NCBI GenBank assembly: GCA_023376005.1
Contig: CM042152.1
Coordinates: 84,240,561 to 84,304,560 of the forward strand
Length of the DNA: 64,000 nucleotides
Direction: 5' to 3'
Source of the DNA: Doryteuthis pealeii
Taxonomy: Eukaryota; Mollusca; Cephalopoda; Myopsida; Loliginidae
Under the pieces are notes generated by a model, which was given only the letters and a program-made list of their open reading frames with translations, was not told the origin of the DNA and did no database searches. Position 1 is the stretch's first letter; each line of letters starts with the position of its first letter. The translations under genes and the position numbers were made by a program. Below, one piece after another: positions 11,093 to 22,299 of this stretch.

Positions 11093-11230
11093 TACTGAGT
11101 TTTTTTGAAATATGAATTACTGAGTGTAGGTGTTCAAACTAGAGTAATGTTTTAAAAAGCACAAATGACTTACCAGTCGTTTTAGAATTCATATTGTAAG
11201 TGATATTGAACTCGAAAGATTTATAGTAAT
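11093..11230 (+). repeat. Partial copy of the 9750-9908 MITE
   Basis: Shares GAGTGTAGGTGTTCAAAC, CACAAATGACTTACCAGT and GTAAGTGATATTGAACTCG. Confidence 0.6.
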
Positions 11231-11389
11231 TGTTATATTGCTGGTTAAAGCAGATATAAATGTCTTTGTAGTTAATGGATTTTTATTGGAAGGTGGTTTA
11301 TGTGTTAGAAAATAATAATAATAATTATATATATATATACATATTAAAAGAAAGGAAATGAATCCGACGGTATGAGTATAGATAAAAGG

Positions 11390-11645
11390 ATATGAAAACA
11401 CCACAAAATGCTGTTAAAGTGAAAACATTTTATAACATATTCATAGCTGATATTGAACAATATTTTGATTTTATAAAAATCATCTTCAGAGCTTGTTTAT
11501 ACTCCGTGTTGTTAAGAGCGGGGACAAAAGTCATATGAGTTTATATATTTTTATAAAATCGAAACATTGTTCAATATCAGCTATGAATATGTTATAAAAT
11601 GTTTTCACTTTAACAGTATTTTGTGGTGTTTTTATATCCATTTAT
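11390..11645. mobile_element. Inverted-pair element with hammerhead-like core
   Basis: Arms of about 90 bp (11393-11480 and 11550-11640) are reverse complements (AAAACATTTTATAACATATT and complement). The left arm on the minus strand has AGCT, CTGAAGA, a GATTTT/AAAATC stem II and a second AGCT, but the G of the GAAA box is A, which should abolish cleavage. A (TA)n tract follows at 11649-11670. Confidence 0.5.
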
Positions 11646-12020
11646 ATCCATATATATATATATATATATAGGCAGTCACCGAGATTGAACTCGCTAATCA
11701 GTAGTAATAGGGCTACGAGAGTATCTTGCTGCCTATATCACCACGATGTTCGGGTATATAAAATTACAATTTTTTCGGCAAAATGAACTTTGATAAACAC
11801 AAAACGCATGAAATAATTCTACTGAAAGGTTTTATGTTACTTGATTCGTAAACGACAGAACATAAACTTTTTGGAGCGTTAAACCTTCTGGATGACTAAT
11901 GAGCAATAGTTGTAATATAAATATACAAAAGAAAGGATTTGAATGTAATATAAGTATTAAAAAATATGTTAAAACTCATATATTTACCAACTCATAAAAA
12001 AAAAATTAAGACTCTAACGA

Positions 12021-12264
12021 GCAGGATGGTCAATTTCTTAAGCGGGGTTTAACAGGTTTGAATTTATAGTTTTCCTTCCCCTAGACTTGTTACCTAGTCA
12101 ATGTTTAAGAGCCCAGTCTGCTCTACTATTTACCCATAGCTGGAGGGAGCGTATTTGGATTCATACATTTCCCAAGAGTATTACCACTATGTGAAATACA
12201 AACAGCCTCGTCCAGGATTTGCACTCGGGTCGACGAGTCCATTTCCTACGACTATAACCATAAA
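12021..12264 (-). mobile_element. tRNA-derived SINE (TGGTGTAATGGTTAGAGTCG family)
   Basis: Reverse orientation: GAGCAGGATGGTCAATTTC, AACAGGTTTGAATT, CATACATTTCCCAAGAGTAT and ACTCGGGTCGACGAGTCC blocks match the copy at 30627-30873. Confidence 0.65.
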
Positions 12265-12299
12265 TCCGTCTCCAAACTCATATACTTATTTAATAAGCT

Positions 12300-12530
12300 T
12301 AGCTTAGATATGACACAAGGCCAAATTATAGGGCGCCCCATGGGAATCGAACTCACTAACAATGGTCTACGAATCTAGCTTGCTAACCATTACACCATGT
12401 GAGGTGCCCTGTTATTTACTATACTTAGCTTAGATGGGGCACAAAGCCAAAAGTATGGGGCACCCAGTGAGAATCGAATTCAATGATCAGCAAATCTAGA
12501 TTGCTAACCATTACACCACGTGAGGTACCC
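12300..12530 (-). mobile_element. Two adjacent short tRNA-like SINE copies
   Basis: Two units (about 12325-12415 and 12455-12530), each containing in reverse GGGCGCCC-like, ATCGAACTCACTAA (B box) and TAACCATTACACCA (A box). Not functional tRNAs: no cloverleaf or proper acceptor can be closed. Relatives at 21131, 24494 and 57838. Confidence 0.6.
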
Positions 12531-12577
12531 CCTCCAAACTCATTTAAGTATACAAAAAAAAAAGATTTAAATTAATA

Positions 12578-12818
12578 GGGTTTAGCTCAGTCGGTAGAGT
12601 GTCCGGCTGGGAACCTCAAGGTTCCTGGTTCGATACCGGCCCTCGCCAACTCAGCATATGAGTATCACAGGGATCTGTGCGGTAAAGTAAGAAGCTGATG
12701 GTAGGTGTGGCGCGTTGCCTCAGATGCCCAAACAATCTCCTTGGTCTAGCGCTAGTGAAAAGAGGATAGACTCCCTTGATTGATACCGACTTTAGGCCAC
12801 CCCGATGACTTTTATTTT
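12578..12818 (+). mobile_element. tRNA-derived SINE (TAGCTCAGTCGG family)
   Basis: A box TAGCTCAGTCGGTAGAG, B box GGTTCGATACC, then the conserved body CGCCAACTCAGC, TCTGTGCGGTAAAG, CTTGGTCTAGCGCTAGTG and ACCCCGATGACTT. The most abundant SINE in the window (about ten copies). Confidence 0.8.
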
Positions 12819-13013
12819 ATACAAAAAAGAAGTTTTTAAAAAAGAAAGAAAGAATATCGATTTATAGTTTACCCGAAATATCAATCTGTGCAACGCAGTA
12901 TTATCTTTAAATAAACTTGGGAAAAAACCCCAATCATATCATTTACAGAACATGAGACATCCAGAAAGAATCGAATTCACTAATAATGACTTGATTGTCT
13001 AGCCCGGTAGATC

Positions 13014-13130
13014 AGGGGTCACCAATCTACGACCTGCGGGACAGATCCGGCTTGCGAACGTATTTTATCAGGCCCACCGACGGTACTTGAATTTGTTTGT
13101 TAAAACGTACGTAACGAGAGACGTTCTGAT
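13014..13130 (+). mobile_element. hAT-type transposon 5' end fragment
   Basis: CAGGGGTCACCAATCTACGA followed by CCTGCGGGACAGATCCGGC has the form of hAT-family terminal sequence. No right end was found; 13131-13630 shows nothing recognisable. Confidence 0.5.
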
Positions 13131-13635
13131 ATCATTTAAATTTAAATATCAAGTTAAGCTTACTAAATCTTCATGAGCTTCACTATTGTAGGTAGGTTAC
13201 TGTTGTGATGTTAGTCCCAACAGTAAAAAAAGTCAAGTCGAGATAGGGTAAAATAAGACAAGTGTATTTACAATAATGGTACATGTACGACTAGCTTGTC
13301 GTTAACGGGAACAGTAGTACCTTTACACTCGGTGTTTCACTATTTATAGTGAGAACCGGTACATGTTCTCCACTGTAGGAACGGCCGGTACAACAGTTAC
13401 AAAATTTCGTGCCGTGAGCATTTCACTTGTTACCTGCACGATCCTGAATTTTCAATTGTTACGTAGGGCATCAGTATTTGGAACAATTTATGTATGCGAG
13501 CAAACCCTTTCAAAATTGAAATATGTGAAATTCGAGAATGAGTAATTAACAGATTTTTTTCTAGGGAGTCTATGTGAGTATGAGTGTTCGTGCAAGTTAA
13601 TACATACTGTACATATGCAGAAAAGCAACAACAAA

Positions 13636-13935
13636 AAAACATCCTCCAGACGGTGTAAAAATTAATTTTTGAAAGATATTGTCTGAGCCGGGCGGGAGTT
13701 AAAAATTCACTGTTAGATGGTTCGTATCATAAGTAAGAAAAAATTCATCAAATATCTTAATGGTAGGTGTGGTGCGTTGCCTTAAAAAAAAAACAATTTG
13801 AAATGGAAATTTAGTTCTGTCCCCTTCAAATAAAAAGGCATGTGTAAAATATTCAAAATAATCATTTAATTAATAACTAATAGATACACGCAACAATAAT
13901 TATTTTGAATATTTTACACATAAATTTTACTCAAC
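13636..13935 (-). mobile_element. Helitron family 2 relative, 3' part
   Basis: Shares the CTCCAGACGGTGTAAAAATT start and the TTGAAAGATATTG and GGGCGGGAG blocks with the copies at 60.4 and 7.62 kb. An internal hairpin (GTGTAAAATATTCAAAATAA and its complement) lies at 13851-13921. The CTAG end is lost. Confidence 0.55.
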
Positions 13936-14520
13936 GGATTGTTAATTATACTAAGGCGAGTCAAGAGATTTGCAATATTTTAGTAACGTGATGCACAATT
14001 CAGCGGCTCAGGATGCTTTTGCAGAAGTCGGGCAGATGTCAAGCTCTCCGGATACACTCCGAGTGCTACACGCCGGATTGACCTCTGTGTCTTAGAACAA
14101 GGCCTCGGAATTCACGGTTCTAGGCCTGACGGATCTTGCCTGATTACAATATATAATATCTGATTTTAAGGCAGTTTTTTTTTTACGCTGAATCCAAAAA
14201 TCATACTCATATTTGCTAATCCGATCAATTTTTTAAGATACAAACTCTTACTTGAAATGTATACAACAGTATTATAAATCTATTTATTTATTACGAGTTC
14301 ACAGGCTTTTGAATAAGTGTTATCATTATGTACAACTTATTGTGAAGTATTCAAGCACATCTTAAAAACCAGACCTGACAAAACACAATGAATGGTATTT
14401 TTGAATTCAGCATAAAATGGCAATTAGATATCACTTAGTAAACCTTTGACATTTGAAAAAAGAAAGATTTAACGCTGGTAAGTGTTATTGGGAAATTTCT
14501 TAAACCATCTGGCCACTGTA
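13936..14520. other. No recognisable feature
   Basis: AT-rich sequence without a convincing ORF, repeat match or splice signals supporting an exon. Confidence 0.4.
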
Positions 14521-14525
14521 CTGTA

Positions 14526-15060
14526 GGGATGTCCAATCTGCCGTGTCAAATTTACCCTCCCCCCTATATTTAACACAATAAAACTTGAATAAAGGTTAAT
14601 ATTATCTTCAAAATTTCTAGTCCATTCAAAAGAAGAAACATTAAAAAAAAAACTCCTGATGATTTTTTTAAAAAATTTTCAGCTTACGGAAATAATGAAA
14701 ATTATAAACGAAAAACAATGTTTATATTTTCGCACCGTTAAATCAATTGAAATTTAATGTAGGCAAAAACAAGTTACGACTACCGGCTTAAAAAAAAATT
14801 CTATGAAAAATCAACTAACATTCAAATTTTCACGAAAATTTCGGTAATTATTCACCTGTTGATGAAATTATGTTTGAAATAGGTTTTTCCTAAAACATTA
14901 GGAAATATTTTTAATTTATTTTATGAAATCTGGAGAAAAAAAAAATGAACCGACAAAAAACGATTTTTAATTTTTTTTTTCTATAAAGATAAAGAGTCAG
15001 AATAATTATATCAGATTTTTATAAGTTTCTATACGGGAGTTTTTTTTAAGTAAAAGAACC
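14526..15060 (+). mobile_element. AGGGATGTCC element, longer form
   Basis: Starts GGGATGTCCAATCTGCCG after TA at 14524-14525 and contains all blocks of the family, but the matching right end is missing before 15060. The next copy begins at 15213. Confidence 0.6.
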
Positions 15061-15210
15061 TTGAATACAAAATTCTGCCAAAAAATGTCAATATCATGAT
15101 ACTCTCCTGAATTATCATTGCTTAATCAATGAACTAGACATCGTTTTACGTCAAAAATTGCGTAGAGGTTGGAATTTATAATGTTTCAATTTTCTCTGAT
15201 GTTTTAACAC

Positions 15211-15500
15211 TAGGGATGTCCAATCTGCCGGGTCAAATTTATACCCCCCCCCCCATTATTTAACACAATGAAACTTGAATAAAGGTTAATATTCTCTTCA
15301 AAATTTTTGGACCATTCAAAAAGAAGAAACATTTTTAAAAAATTTTTCAGCTTACGGAAATAATAAAAATTATGAACGAAAACAATGTTTACATTTTCGC
15401 ACCATTAAATGGATTGAAATTTAATGTAGCCAAAAACAAGTTATGACTACAGGTTATATGTAAACAGGGTAAATTTGACATTGCAAATTGGACATCCCTA
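15211..15500. mobile_element. MITE with TA target duplication (AGGGATGTCC family)
   Basis: Element 15213-15498 begins GGGATGTCCAATCTGCC and ends in GCAAATTGGACATCCC. It is flanked by TA at 15211-15212 and 15499-15500, as for Tc1/mariner-type MITEs. No coding capacity. Confidence 0.75.
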
Positions 15501-15808
15501 CTGTACTGTGATCGCCTGCGTCTTTAGCTTTCACACAACAAATGTTTCCTGTAATGTCGGAACGATCCTGTTCCGGATAAAAACAAAATGATATTGCTAG
15601 GAGTTGAAAATTCTTTCCGGAACAGCATCATTTCGACTTAATATGAAATGAGCACGTATGGCACTAAACTGCATCTGAGGACCCAGTTCTGGAGATCTTA
15701 AGTGTGTAGATTACCCCTTCATTGAGAGTGGTAGTGCCAGTTAGGGTCCCATCTATGGGTTAAATAGATCTTTATTATTATTCGTATTCGGGAGGAATAC
15801 TTGATGCC

Positions 15809-16440
15809 TTATAACAGTAAATTATTTGCATTAGGAATAGTTACTTGAGGCTATGATCTTTTTATAACAGTAAATTATTTGCATTAGGAATAGTTACTTG
15901 AGGCTATGATTTTTTTATAACAGTAAATTATTTGCATTAAGAATAGTTACTTGAGGCTATGATTTTTTTATAACAGTAAATTATTTGAATTAAGAATAGT
16001 TACTTGAGGCTATGATTTTTTATAACAGTAAATTATTTGCATTAAGAATAGTTACTTGAGGCTATGATTTTTTTATAACAGTAAATTATTTGAATTAAGA
16101 ATGTTACTTGAGGCTAGATTTTTTTATAACAGTAAATTATTTGAATTAAGAATAGTTACTTGAGGCTATGATTTTTTTTATAACAGTAAATTATTTGAAT
16201 TAAGAATAGTTACTTGAGGCTAGGATTTTTTTATAACAGTAAATTATTTGAATTTAGTTACTTGAGGCTTTTTTATAACAGTAAATTATTTGAATTAAGA
16301 ATAGTTACTTGAAGCTATGATTTTTTTATAACAGTAAATTATTTGAATTAAGAATAGTTACTTGAGGCTATGATTTTTTTATAACAGTAAATTATTTGCA
16401 TTAAGAATAGTTACTTGAGGCTATGATTTTTTTACTAAGA
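15809..16440 (+). repeat. Minisatellite, about 12 copies of a ~52-bp unit
   Basis: Repeats TTATAACAGTAAATTATTTG, then CATTAAGAATAGTTACTTGA and GGCTATGATTTTTT, with small indels between copies. Confidence 0.9.
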
Positions 16441-16675
16441 ATTATTATTAGTTACTTGAAACTTCGTCGGTGATATGGTCCAGTTTGAACTCGTAAAATA
16501 TAAGTTTCTGAATTAGACTACGTTTCATATTCATTTGTGTACCTTTCAAATCACACACGGAGTGGAGCAATGCACAACGAGTCAGCGCACCAACTACCAC
16601 GATACTACCAATTACAGCGAGTACGGTTTCCCGTCTTAAACTGCATTGATCACCGTGATATACACAACCGCAAAA

Positions 16676-17218
16676 TAAGTAAGTCAAGTCGTCGGGGTGG
16701 CCTAAAGTCGGTATCATCCAATCAGCGAGTGAGTCTATCCACTTTTCACTAGCGCTAGACCAATGCGATTGTTTTGGTAAAAAAGAACAAGTTCCTCGTA
16801 AATTCCTACCTTAAAATAAACTGAACCTTCATTTATGTCCGTGTTTTTGCAATAAATGTTTTATTTTTCTTGCACCCGTTATGTTACAATACTAAATATA
16901 TTTTCTTGATTCTTTATTCTTTAACAAATAAAGAATATATTTAGTATTGTAAAATAACGGGTGCAAGAAAAATAAAACATTTATTGCAAAAACACTGACA
17001 TAAAATGAGGGTTCAGTTTATTTTATGGTAGGAATTTACGAGGAACTTGTTTTTTTTATTACCTTGTTTTTGCGTCTGAGGTGAAGCGCCACACATACCA
17101 TTAGCTCCTTACTTTAACGCACAGATCCCTGTGCTACTCATACGCTGGGTTGGCGAGGGCCGGTATCGAACTAGGAACCTTGTGGTTTCTAGCCGAACGC
17201 TCTAGCGGCTGAACAAAA
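16676..17218 (-). mobile_element. tRNA-derived SINE split by a foldback insertion
   Basis: The 3' half lies at 16676-16775 and the 5' half, with the inverted B box GGTATCGAACTAGG, at 17064-17218. They are parts of one TAGCTCAGTCGG-family SINE in reverse orientation, separated by the element at 16776-17063. Confidence 0.75.
16776..17063. mobile_element. Foldback element with 7-bp target duplication
   Basis: Starts GGTAAAAAAGAACAAGTTCC and ends with the complement GAACTTGTTTTTTTTATTACC. Arms of about 135 bp nearly fill the element. TTGTTTT is present at 16769-16775 and again at 17064-17070, a 7-bp duplication of the interrupted SINE sequence. No coding capacity. Confidence 0.8.
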
Positions 17219-17220
17219 TA

Positions 17221-17556
17221 GCAAGTAGCAAAATATTGCAAAACTTTTGACTCAACCTGATAATAATAAATCAGCTCACCTTGTAAAACAGTCAGATAAA
17301 ATAGATGTTTTAACTTTCCTTTTTCTTTTCTTGGAAATTATGAAACTCCCATGTAAGCATGATAATTTACAACGTCAATAAACTGCGAAAGAAAGATAAA
17401 GATATTAGAAATGTTTGTATGATTTTTTTTTATTGCATAGAACAAAACATTTGAACCAGCCACGTTTTATCTATCAACAAATAATTTTGTTGTTGTTGGA
17501 ATGAATGAAGGGTATATACAAAAGAGCGCTCATTTCATGAGATTAAAGAAAAAGGT

Positions 17557-17558
<2 letters not shown>
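17221..17558. other. No recognisable feature
   Basis: AT-rich, no repeat match found within the window. Confidence 0.4.
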
Positions 17559-17611
<53 letters not shown>

Positions 17612-17818
17612 TTGCTGCACAAAATAATGCCAAAAAGCTTGGAAGAAAGACTCGAGAATCTGGAAATTAGAGGAAGAATTGAGACCTTTCGGGCTACGGC
17701 ATTGCTGCAATCGGCAAGAATACTCAGAAGAGTCCTGGAGACCTGAGGAGACTTGTTGTCACTCAGACTCCAATGAGATACCATCAGCTAACGTTGATGT
17801 GAAAAACTCAAAAGGAGG

Positions 17819-17871
<53 letters not shown>
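17559..17871 (+). mobile_element. LINE 3' end between (TAA)n tracts
   Basis: MPKSLEERLENLEIRGR and ARILRRVLET-stop, with the same short 3' UTR and (TAA)n tail as the copy at 730-1209. A (TAA)n tract also precedes it, so this 5'-truncated LINE probably landed in an existing TAA repeat. Confidence 0.75.
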
Positions 17872-17874
<3 letters not shown>

Positions 17875-18059
17875 TCCTCGTTTTCTAAAGGCTAAATTTT
17901 GCGAAAACGAGGATTTTTTGTGCATTGTAGACGATCTTTGATGCTATTTCCTCAAACAATGATGCAAGTAAAAGATCTCATTTTTGGTATCAGTATTCAG
18001 TATACTAACACACAACTTTCGCATAGATGAACAATTTGATATTTTTTAAAAAGTTAAAA

Positions 18060-18632
18060 ATCGACCTACCCTAATGTACCTGAAATTATTATTTTACTAA
18101 AACATTTAAGTTTCCAAATTTATTACCCCAAAGAAAAAATATCATTTATAAAGAAATAAGCATCACATCATATTACAGCACATAATTCCTTACATTCTAT
18201 TTTGTTATGTTTTTATACAATAGAGTGATATTTTTCTTATTCCAAATACAAAAAATTGGGTGTTTTTTTTTTGTGGGGCTGGAACGAACTAATAGTATTT
18301 CAATTGATTCTTTTGGAAACAATTGATTTGATATACGAGGAAATTACGAGCCGAATGAATTAAACTCGTAAGTCAAGGTACCACTGTATTTGGTCTCATA
18401 TGCCTAACTATATACTTGGCATTCGTCGCTCTACTCATCCTAACTCTCAATTTCCAGGCCACCATTATTATTATTAACCGCCATTAAAATGAATATAATT
18501 CTATTCGTTAAACTGTAAGGGGCGATATTTCTATTTCCGGTTTTTAAATATTGAAGCCTCAAATGTTAAAGATAAAGATTGCTGGACAACCCTCGCTAAT
18601 CCTATTGGCTAAAATTTAAAAAATCATGTGGT
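18060..18632. other. Diffuse repeat remnants, no gene
   Basis: 17885-18090 and 18600-18650 carry fragments of the TAGGGTAGGTCGATTTT element (AAATCGACCTACCCTAATGT). The remainder is unassigned. Confidence 0.4.
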
Positions 18633-19020
18633 GCAAGTAAAAGATCTAATTTTTGGTATCAGTATTCAGTATACTAACACACAGACGATCTTTGATGCTA
18701 TTTCCTCAAACAATGGTGCAAGTAAAAGATCTAATTTTTGGTATCAGTATTCAGTATACTAACACACAACGATCTTTGATGCTATTTCCTCAAACAATGG
18801 TACAAGTAAAAGATCTAATTTTTGGTATCAGTATTCAGTATACTAACACACAACGATCTTTGATGCTATTTCCTCAAACAATGGTACAAGTAAAAGATCT
18901 AATTTTTGGTATCAGTATTCAGTATACTAACACACAACGATCTTTGATGCTATTTCCTCAAACAATGGTACAAGTAAAAGATCTAATTTTTGGTATCAGT
19001 ATTCAGTATACTAACACACA
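18633..19020 (+). repeat. 84-bp tandem repeat, about 4.6 copies
   Basis: The unit contains AAGTAAAAGATCTAATTTTT, GGTATCAGTATTCAGTATAC and CGATCTTTGATGCTATTTCC. Because 84 is divisible by three, one frame stays open through the array, which explains a 170-codon ORF. Confidence 0.9.
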
Positions 19021-19718
19021 TCTGTTGCATAGACATATTTTTAAAAGTGAAAAATCAACCTACCCTAATATGCAACTAGTCGGACAGACTGATTTTCTTT
19101 TTCCTTTGTCTTGGCTCATTGAAATCTCCGGTATTAGGTCATCTCTGTCCACTAGGGTAGTTTGATTTTTCCCTCTTTTAGAAATATCAAATTCTCTCAA
19201 ACAGCAAAAGTTGTGTGTTGGTACAGGGTGACCCCCCCCCAAAAAAAAAACAGAACCCAAATAAATTTTACTGAATCTTATTAACGTCTATAAAATTTCA
19301 AGAGACTTGGTGGACTTAAACTTCAATCTTTGTACAATCATTCGTCAAAGTTTCAGTTATCTTGGTTGCTTTGCTTTAAATGAATTCTCTGTCTGAAATA
19401 TGCCCCTTGCCACTGAGTCCCGTACAGCATCAATGTTTCTTTCTGTCCTAGCACTCACCTTCCGATCAGAATAAGTGTCTCTTAGACCTTTAGAATTAAG
19501 TTCCACAGTTCCAAACTTCTGAATTTCTGGACCCAGTCAAAAATCCTGCTGTTTGATGGAGAACGGCGACATCGAAACTTTCTCCGAAAATTGGCTTGCA
19601 CTACAGTGTATGATGTTTTTGGTGAAATAGGCCTCCACACAAAACGTTTTTTCCTTGGTTGACCATGACATAGTGGGGAAAATTATTTGGCTGAACTTGC
19701 ACAAAGGTGTCAAAATTA

Positions 19719-19910
19719 GGGTCACCCAGAAAAAACAGAACTCACAAATTTTGTAATAAAATTGTTAATTTTAACTATGGGGGTCTAGGGTTAGGGTTTA
19801 TGGTTAGTGTTAGGGTTTGGGTTAGGATTAGGATAAGGATTAGGGTTGGGGTTTAGGGTTAGTTTAATGGGAAAATAAATAATTTGGGTTCTGTTTTTTC
19901 TGGGTCACCC
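19719..19910. mobile_element. MITE with telomere-like internal array, copy 1
   Basis: Inverted ends GGGTCACCCAGAAAAAACAG and TTTTTTCTGGGTCACCC flank a TTAGGG-like array (19786-19862) of degenerate GGTTAG/GGGTTA units. Confidence 0.75.
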
Positions 19911-19921
19911 TATATACCGGT

Positions 19922-20090
19922 GACCAAGAAAAAACAGAACCCACAAATTTTGTAATAAAACTGTTAATTTTAACTAGGGGGTTTAGGGTTAGGGTTAGGG
20001 GTTAGGGTTGGGTTAGGGTTGGGGGTTAGCGTTAGTTTAATGGGAAAATAAATAAATAATTTGGGTTCTGTTTCTTCTGGATCACCCTTT
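19922..20090. mobile_element. MITE with telomere-like internal array, copy 2
   Basis: Same family as the preceding copy: AAGAAAAAACAGAACCCAC on the left, GGGTTCTGTTTCTTCTGG on the right, with GGGTTAGGGTTAGGGG in the middle. Confidence 0.75.
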
Positions 20091-20199
20091 TTTTGACACC
20101 TTTGTGCAAGTTCAGCCAATTATTTTTACAATATGTTCAGCACCAAGGTGACTGTATATTCTGAAATATTTTTTTTTAATTAACAGTTTATTTACAACA

Positions 20200-20257
<58 letters not shown>

Positions 20258-21130
20258 GGGGGTCACCCAGTATAATGAATACGGATACCAAAAACTAGAT
20301 CTCTTACTTGCAACATTGTTTGAGGAAATAGTGCCAAAGATTGTCTACTAAAATGCACCAAAAATCCTGGTTTTCGCAAAATTTAGCCTAGAAATTGATA
20401 AGAAAATATAGTGAATTCTATATTTAAAACAGAAAAGCTTGTCGTTTTAAACGAAATGAATAAAATATCATAACTAGAATTCAAATTGAAAAAATGCCCC
20501 TCATCACCTACACTTCTGATATGTGCTTTTTACGACATGTCAACCCTTCTTGGGTTATTTTATACTAAAGATGATTAGTACTATTCATTCTTGATAGGTT
20601 TTCAGTATTTTTCAAACTCATTCTTTTTTCAAATTCAATTTTTCAAATTATTTTATATATTTAATGAACTCAAGGTTTTACTATTTAACCCATTGATGAG
20701 AACGTAACCTAAGCTGTAACAGTGATAGCATTTTAAAAGATTGAAATCTATTTCCTCAAACGAAGGCAAAGTTTTAAAGGAAAATATTTTGTGTTATAAT
20801 TCTTTATGTTAATTTGCAACTTTCACCACACGGGAGATGTTACAGTTCCAAAATCGACCTACCCTATTGTCCACAGATAAAAAAAAACTGTTTTAATAAA
20901 ATAAATGCTGAACTAATCGCGCTTTTCTAAACATCAGTAAAGTGTGACTTTGCATTTTCAATTTTTTGTCATAAACTTTTCTTCTTTTCTCCGAGGGTTG
21001 GGGTCGGGAATTGTAAGTTCATTCTAACCATCCCGGTTGTCATGCATTTAATATATAATTACTTATGTCGGCTCACACCCAAGGCCTCTTTTCAAAATGA
21101 ACAGTCGCTCAAATAAACTTTAGGGTGTCC

Positions 21131-21334
21131 GTTCGTGGTGTAATGGTTAGTAAGCTCGTCTCACAGATCCTTTACTTCTGATAACTGAGTTCGATCCTCA
21201 CTGAATGCTTCATGATCCTAGCTAGATTCTTCATACTTACGACTTTTGTCATATCCTACCCGTGGCGTAGAGGTTGGGTAAAAGGGACGTCCCATCGTGG
21301 TGCAATGCTTAGCAAGCTAGTCTCGCAGATATAG

Positions 21335-21335
<1 letters not shown>
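21131..21335 (+). mobile_element. Short tRNA-like SINE, one full and one partial copy
   Basis: GTGGTGTAATGGTTAGTAAGC (A box) and GAGTTCGATCCTCACTGAAT (B box) at 21138-21210; a second truncated start (TGGTGCAATGCTTAGCAAGC) lies at 21299. Confidence 0.6.
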
Positions 21336-21371
<36 letters not shown>

Positions 21372-21406
21372 TAATTGGTAATTTGCTTGAAGCATTGTTA
21401 AGTATG

Positions 21407-21645
21407 TTATAATATATTAATGATTTGAAGGCAATTACAATGCGTATAAAAAATAAAAACAAAAAGATGTTATTTTTGTCTTATTGATTTCAAAGTAGAA
21501 ACTTCATCTTCAGAGGTGAATATCAGAAATTTCTGATATTCACCTCTGAAGATGAAGTTTCTACTTGGAAATCGATAAGACAAAAATAACATCTTTTTGT
21601 TTTTATTTTTTATACGCATTGTAATTGCCTTCAAATCATTAATAT

Positions 21646-21653
<8 letters not shown>
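21407..21653. mobile_element. Near-perfect 247-bp palindrome, (TA)n-bounded
   Basis: The centre is between 21529 and 21530 with no spacer (CAGAAA|TTTCTG), and the arms of about 123 bp are almost identical. Each arm reads outward CTGAAGA...AAGT/ACTT stem...GGAAA, hammerhead-like, but stem I cannot be closed. (TA)n lies on both sides (21336-21369 and 21653-21692). Confidence 0.75.
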
Positions 21654-21692
<39 letters not shown>

Positions 21693-21695
<3 letters not shown>

Positions 21696-22060
21696 AAATA
21701 CGATGAGGAAATTAATCCGACAATATGTGAAGAAAATATTTTCAAAAAATATAACAAACACAAGATGTTATGATCAGAGGAAACAATTTTATGTGTCTAT
21801 ACTTAAGTATTTCGGTATTAAACCATCATCAGGACACTGTTACAGAAATTTTTGTGAGGGAGAAAAATGTTAATTGTATAGTGAATGTAATGTTATTAAC
21901 CGTTAATTTTCATATGTGCGTTTGTTTGCGAAAGTTGATGACGTGATCATTGCATGTGAAAAAAATGGAAAATGAAGATCATAGGATGACGCATGCATGA
22001 ACGGGAATAGGCCAGGATGACGTATTTCATATGGATATGAATGTTTAGAAAATAAGAAGA
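21693..22060 (-). mobile_element. (TA)n-flanked hammerhead-bearing element
   Basis: Shares GAAACAATTTTATGTGTC, GTTGATGACGTGATCATTGC-like and AGATCATAGGATGACGCATG blocks with 59440-59735. (TA)n directly on the left. No coding capacity recognised. Confidence 0.65.
21793..21837 (-). ncRNA. Hammerhead ribozyme motif (type I)
   Basis: Minus strand: stem I GTGTC pairs with GACAC. Core CTGATGA is followed by one extra T and stem II GGT/ACC with loop TTAAT, then GAAA. Stem III is TACTTAAGTA, closed by A15.1-U16.1, with cleavage expected after A in TA|GACAC. All conserved core positions are present. The unpaired T before stem II is atypical, so activity is uncertain. Confidence 0.6.
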
Positions 22061-22299
22061 TTAATAGATAAAACGTTTAATATATATATTTAGAACAAAA
22101 CAATACATAAACACATATATATCCATATATACGCATATCCATACTAGACAAAACGTGACCCGTTGGGTCACCCATTGAGCTCTGAGTAGAAAATTGGGAT
22201 TAGGGAAAAGTAAGTTTGCTAAGCGAATTAATTTTAAAAAAAATAATAAATGCAGCTGAAAACTGCCTCGGCTATTCGAGTTCAAATCCTGAACTAGGC

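Larger units (their letters stand above)
19224..20267 (-). mobile_element. Decayed DNA transposon with N-terminal transposase remnant
   Basis: Ends are GGGTGACCCCCC at the left and GGGGGTCACCC at the right. On the minus strand 19725-19350 encodes MSWSTKEKTFCVEAYF, SASQFSEKVSMSPFSIKQQD and, after a frameshift, GLRDTYSDRKVSARTERN and IDAVRDSVARG. This resembles the helix-turn-helix N-terminus of Tc1/mariner-like transposases. No catalytic domain is left; the middle is replaced by two MITEs and a (TG)n tract (20207-20254). Confidence 0.55.
19155..20873 (+). mobile_element. TAGGGTAGGTCGATTTT-family element with nested transposon
   Basis: Left part has ATCAAATTCTCTCAAACAGC; right part ends ATCGACCTACCCTA. 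Continuous copies are at 31515-32022 and 34242-35395 (the latter broken only by a Helitron). Here the body is interrupted at 19224-20267. Confidence 0.6.

Noticed and set aside
12578..12675. Functional tRNA gene
   Set aside because: A and B boxes are present, but the acceptor stem does not close and the same head recurs with a long common body, as in a SINE.
18653..19165. 170-codon + strand ORF with 28-residue repeats
   Set aside because: Product of an 84-bp minisatellite; no signal, domain or splice support.
19786..20040. True telomere or chromosome end
   Set aside because: TTAGGG-like units are short, degenerate and enclosed by MITE ends, with unrelated sequence continuing on both sides.
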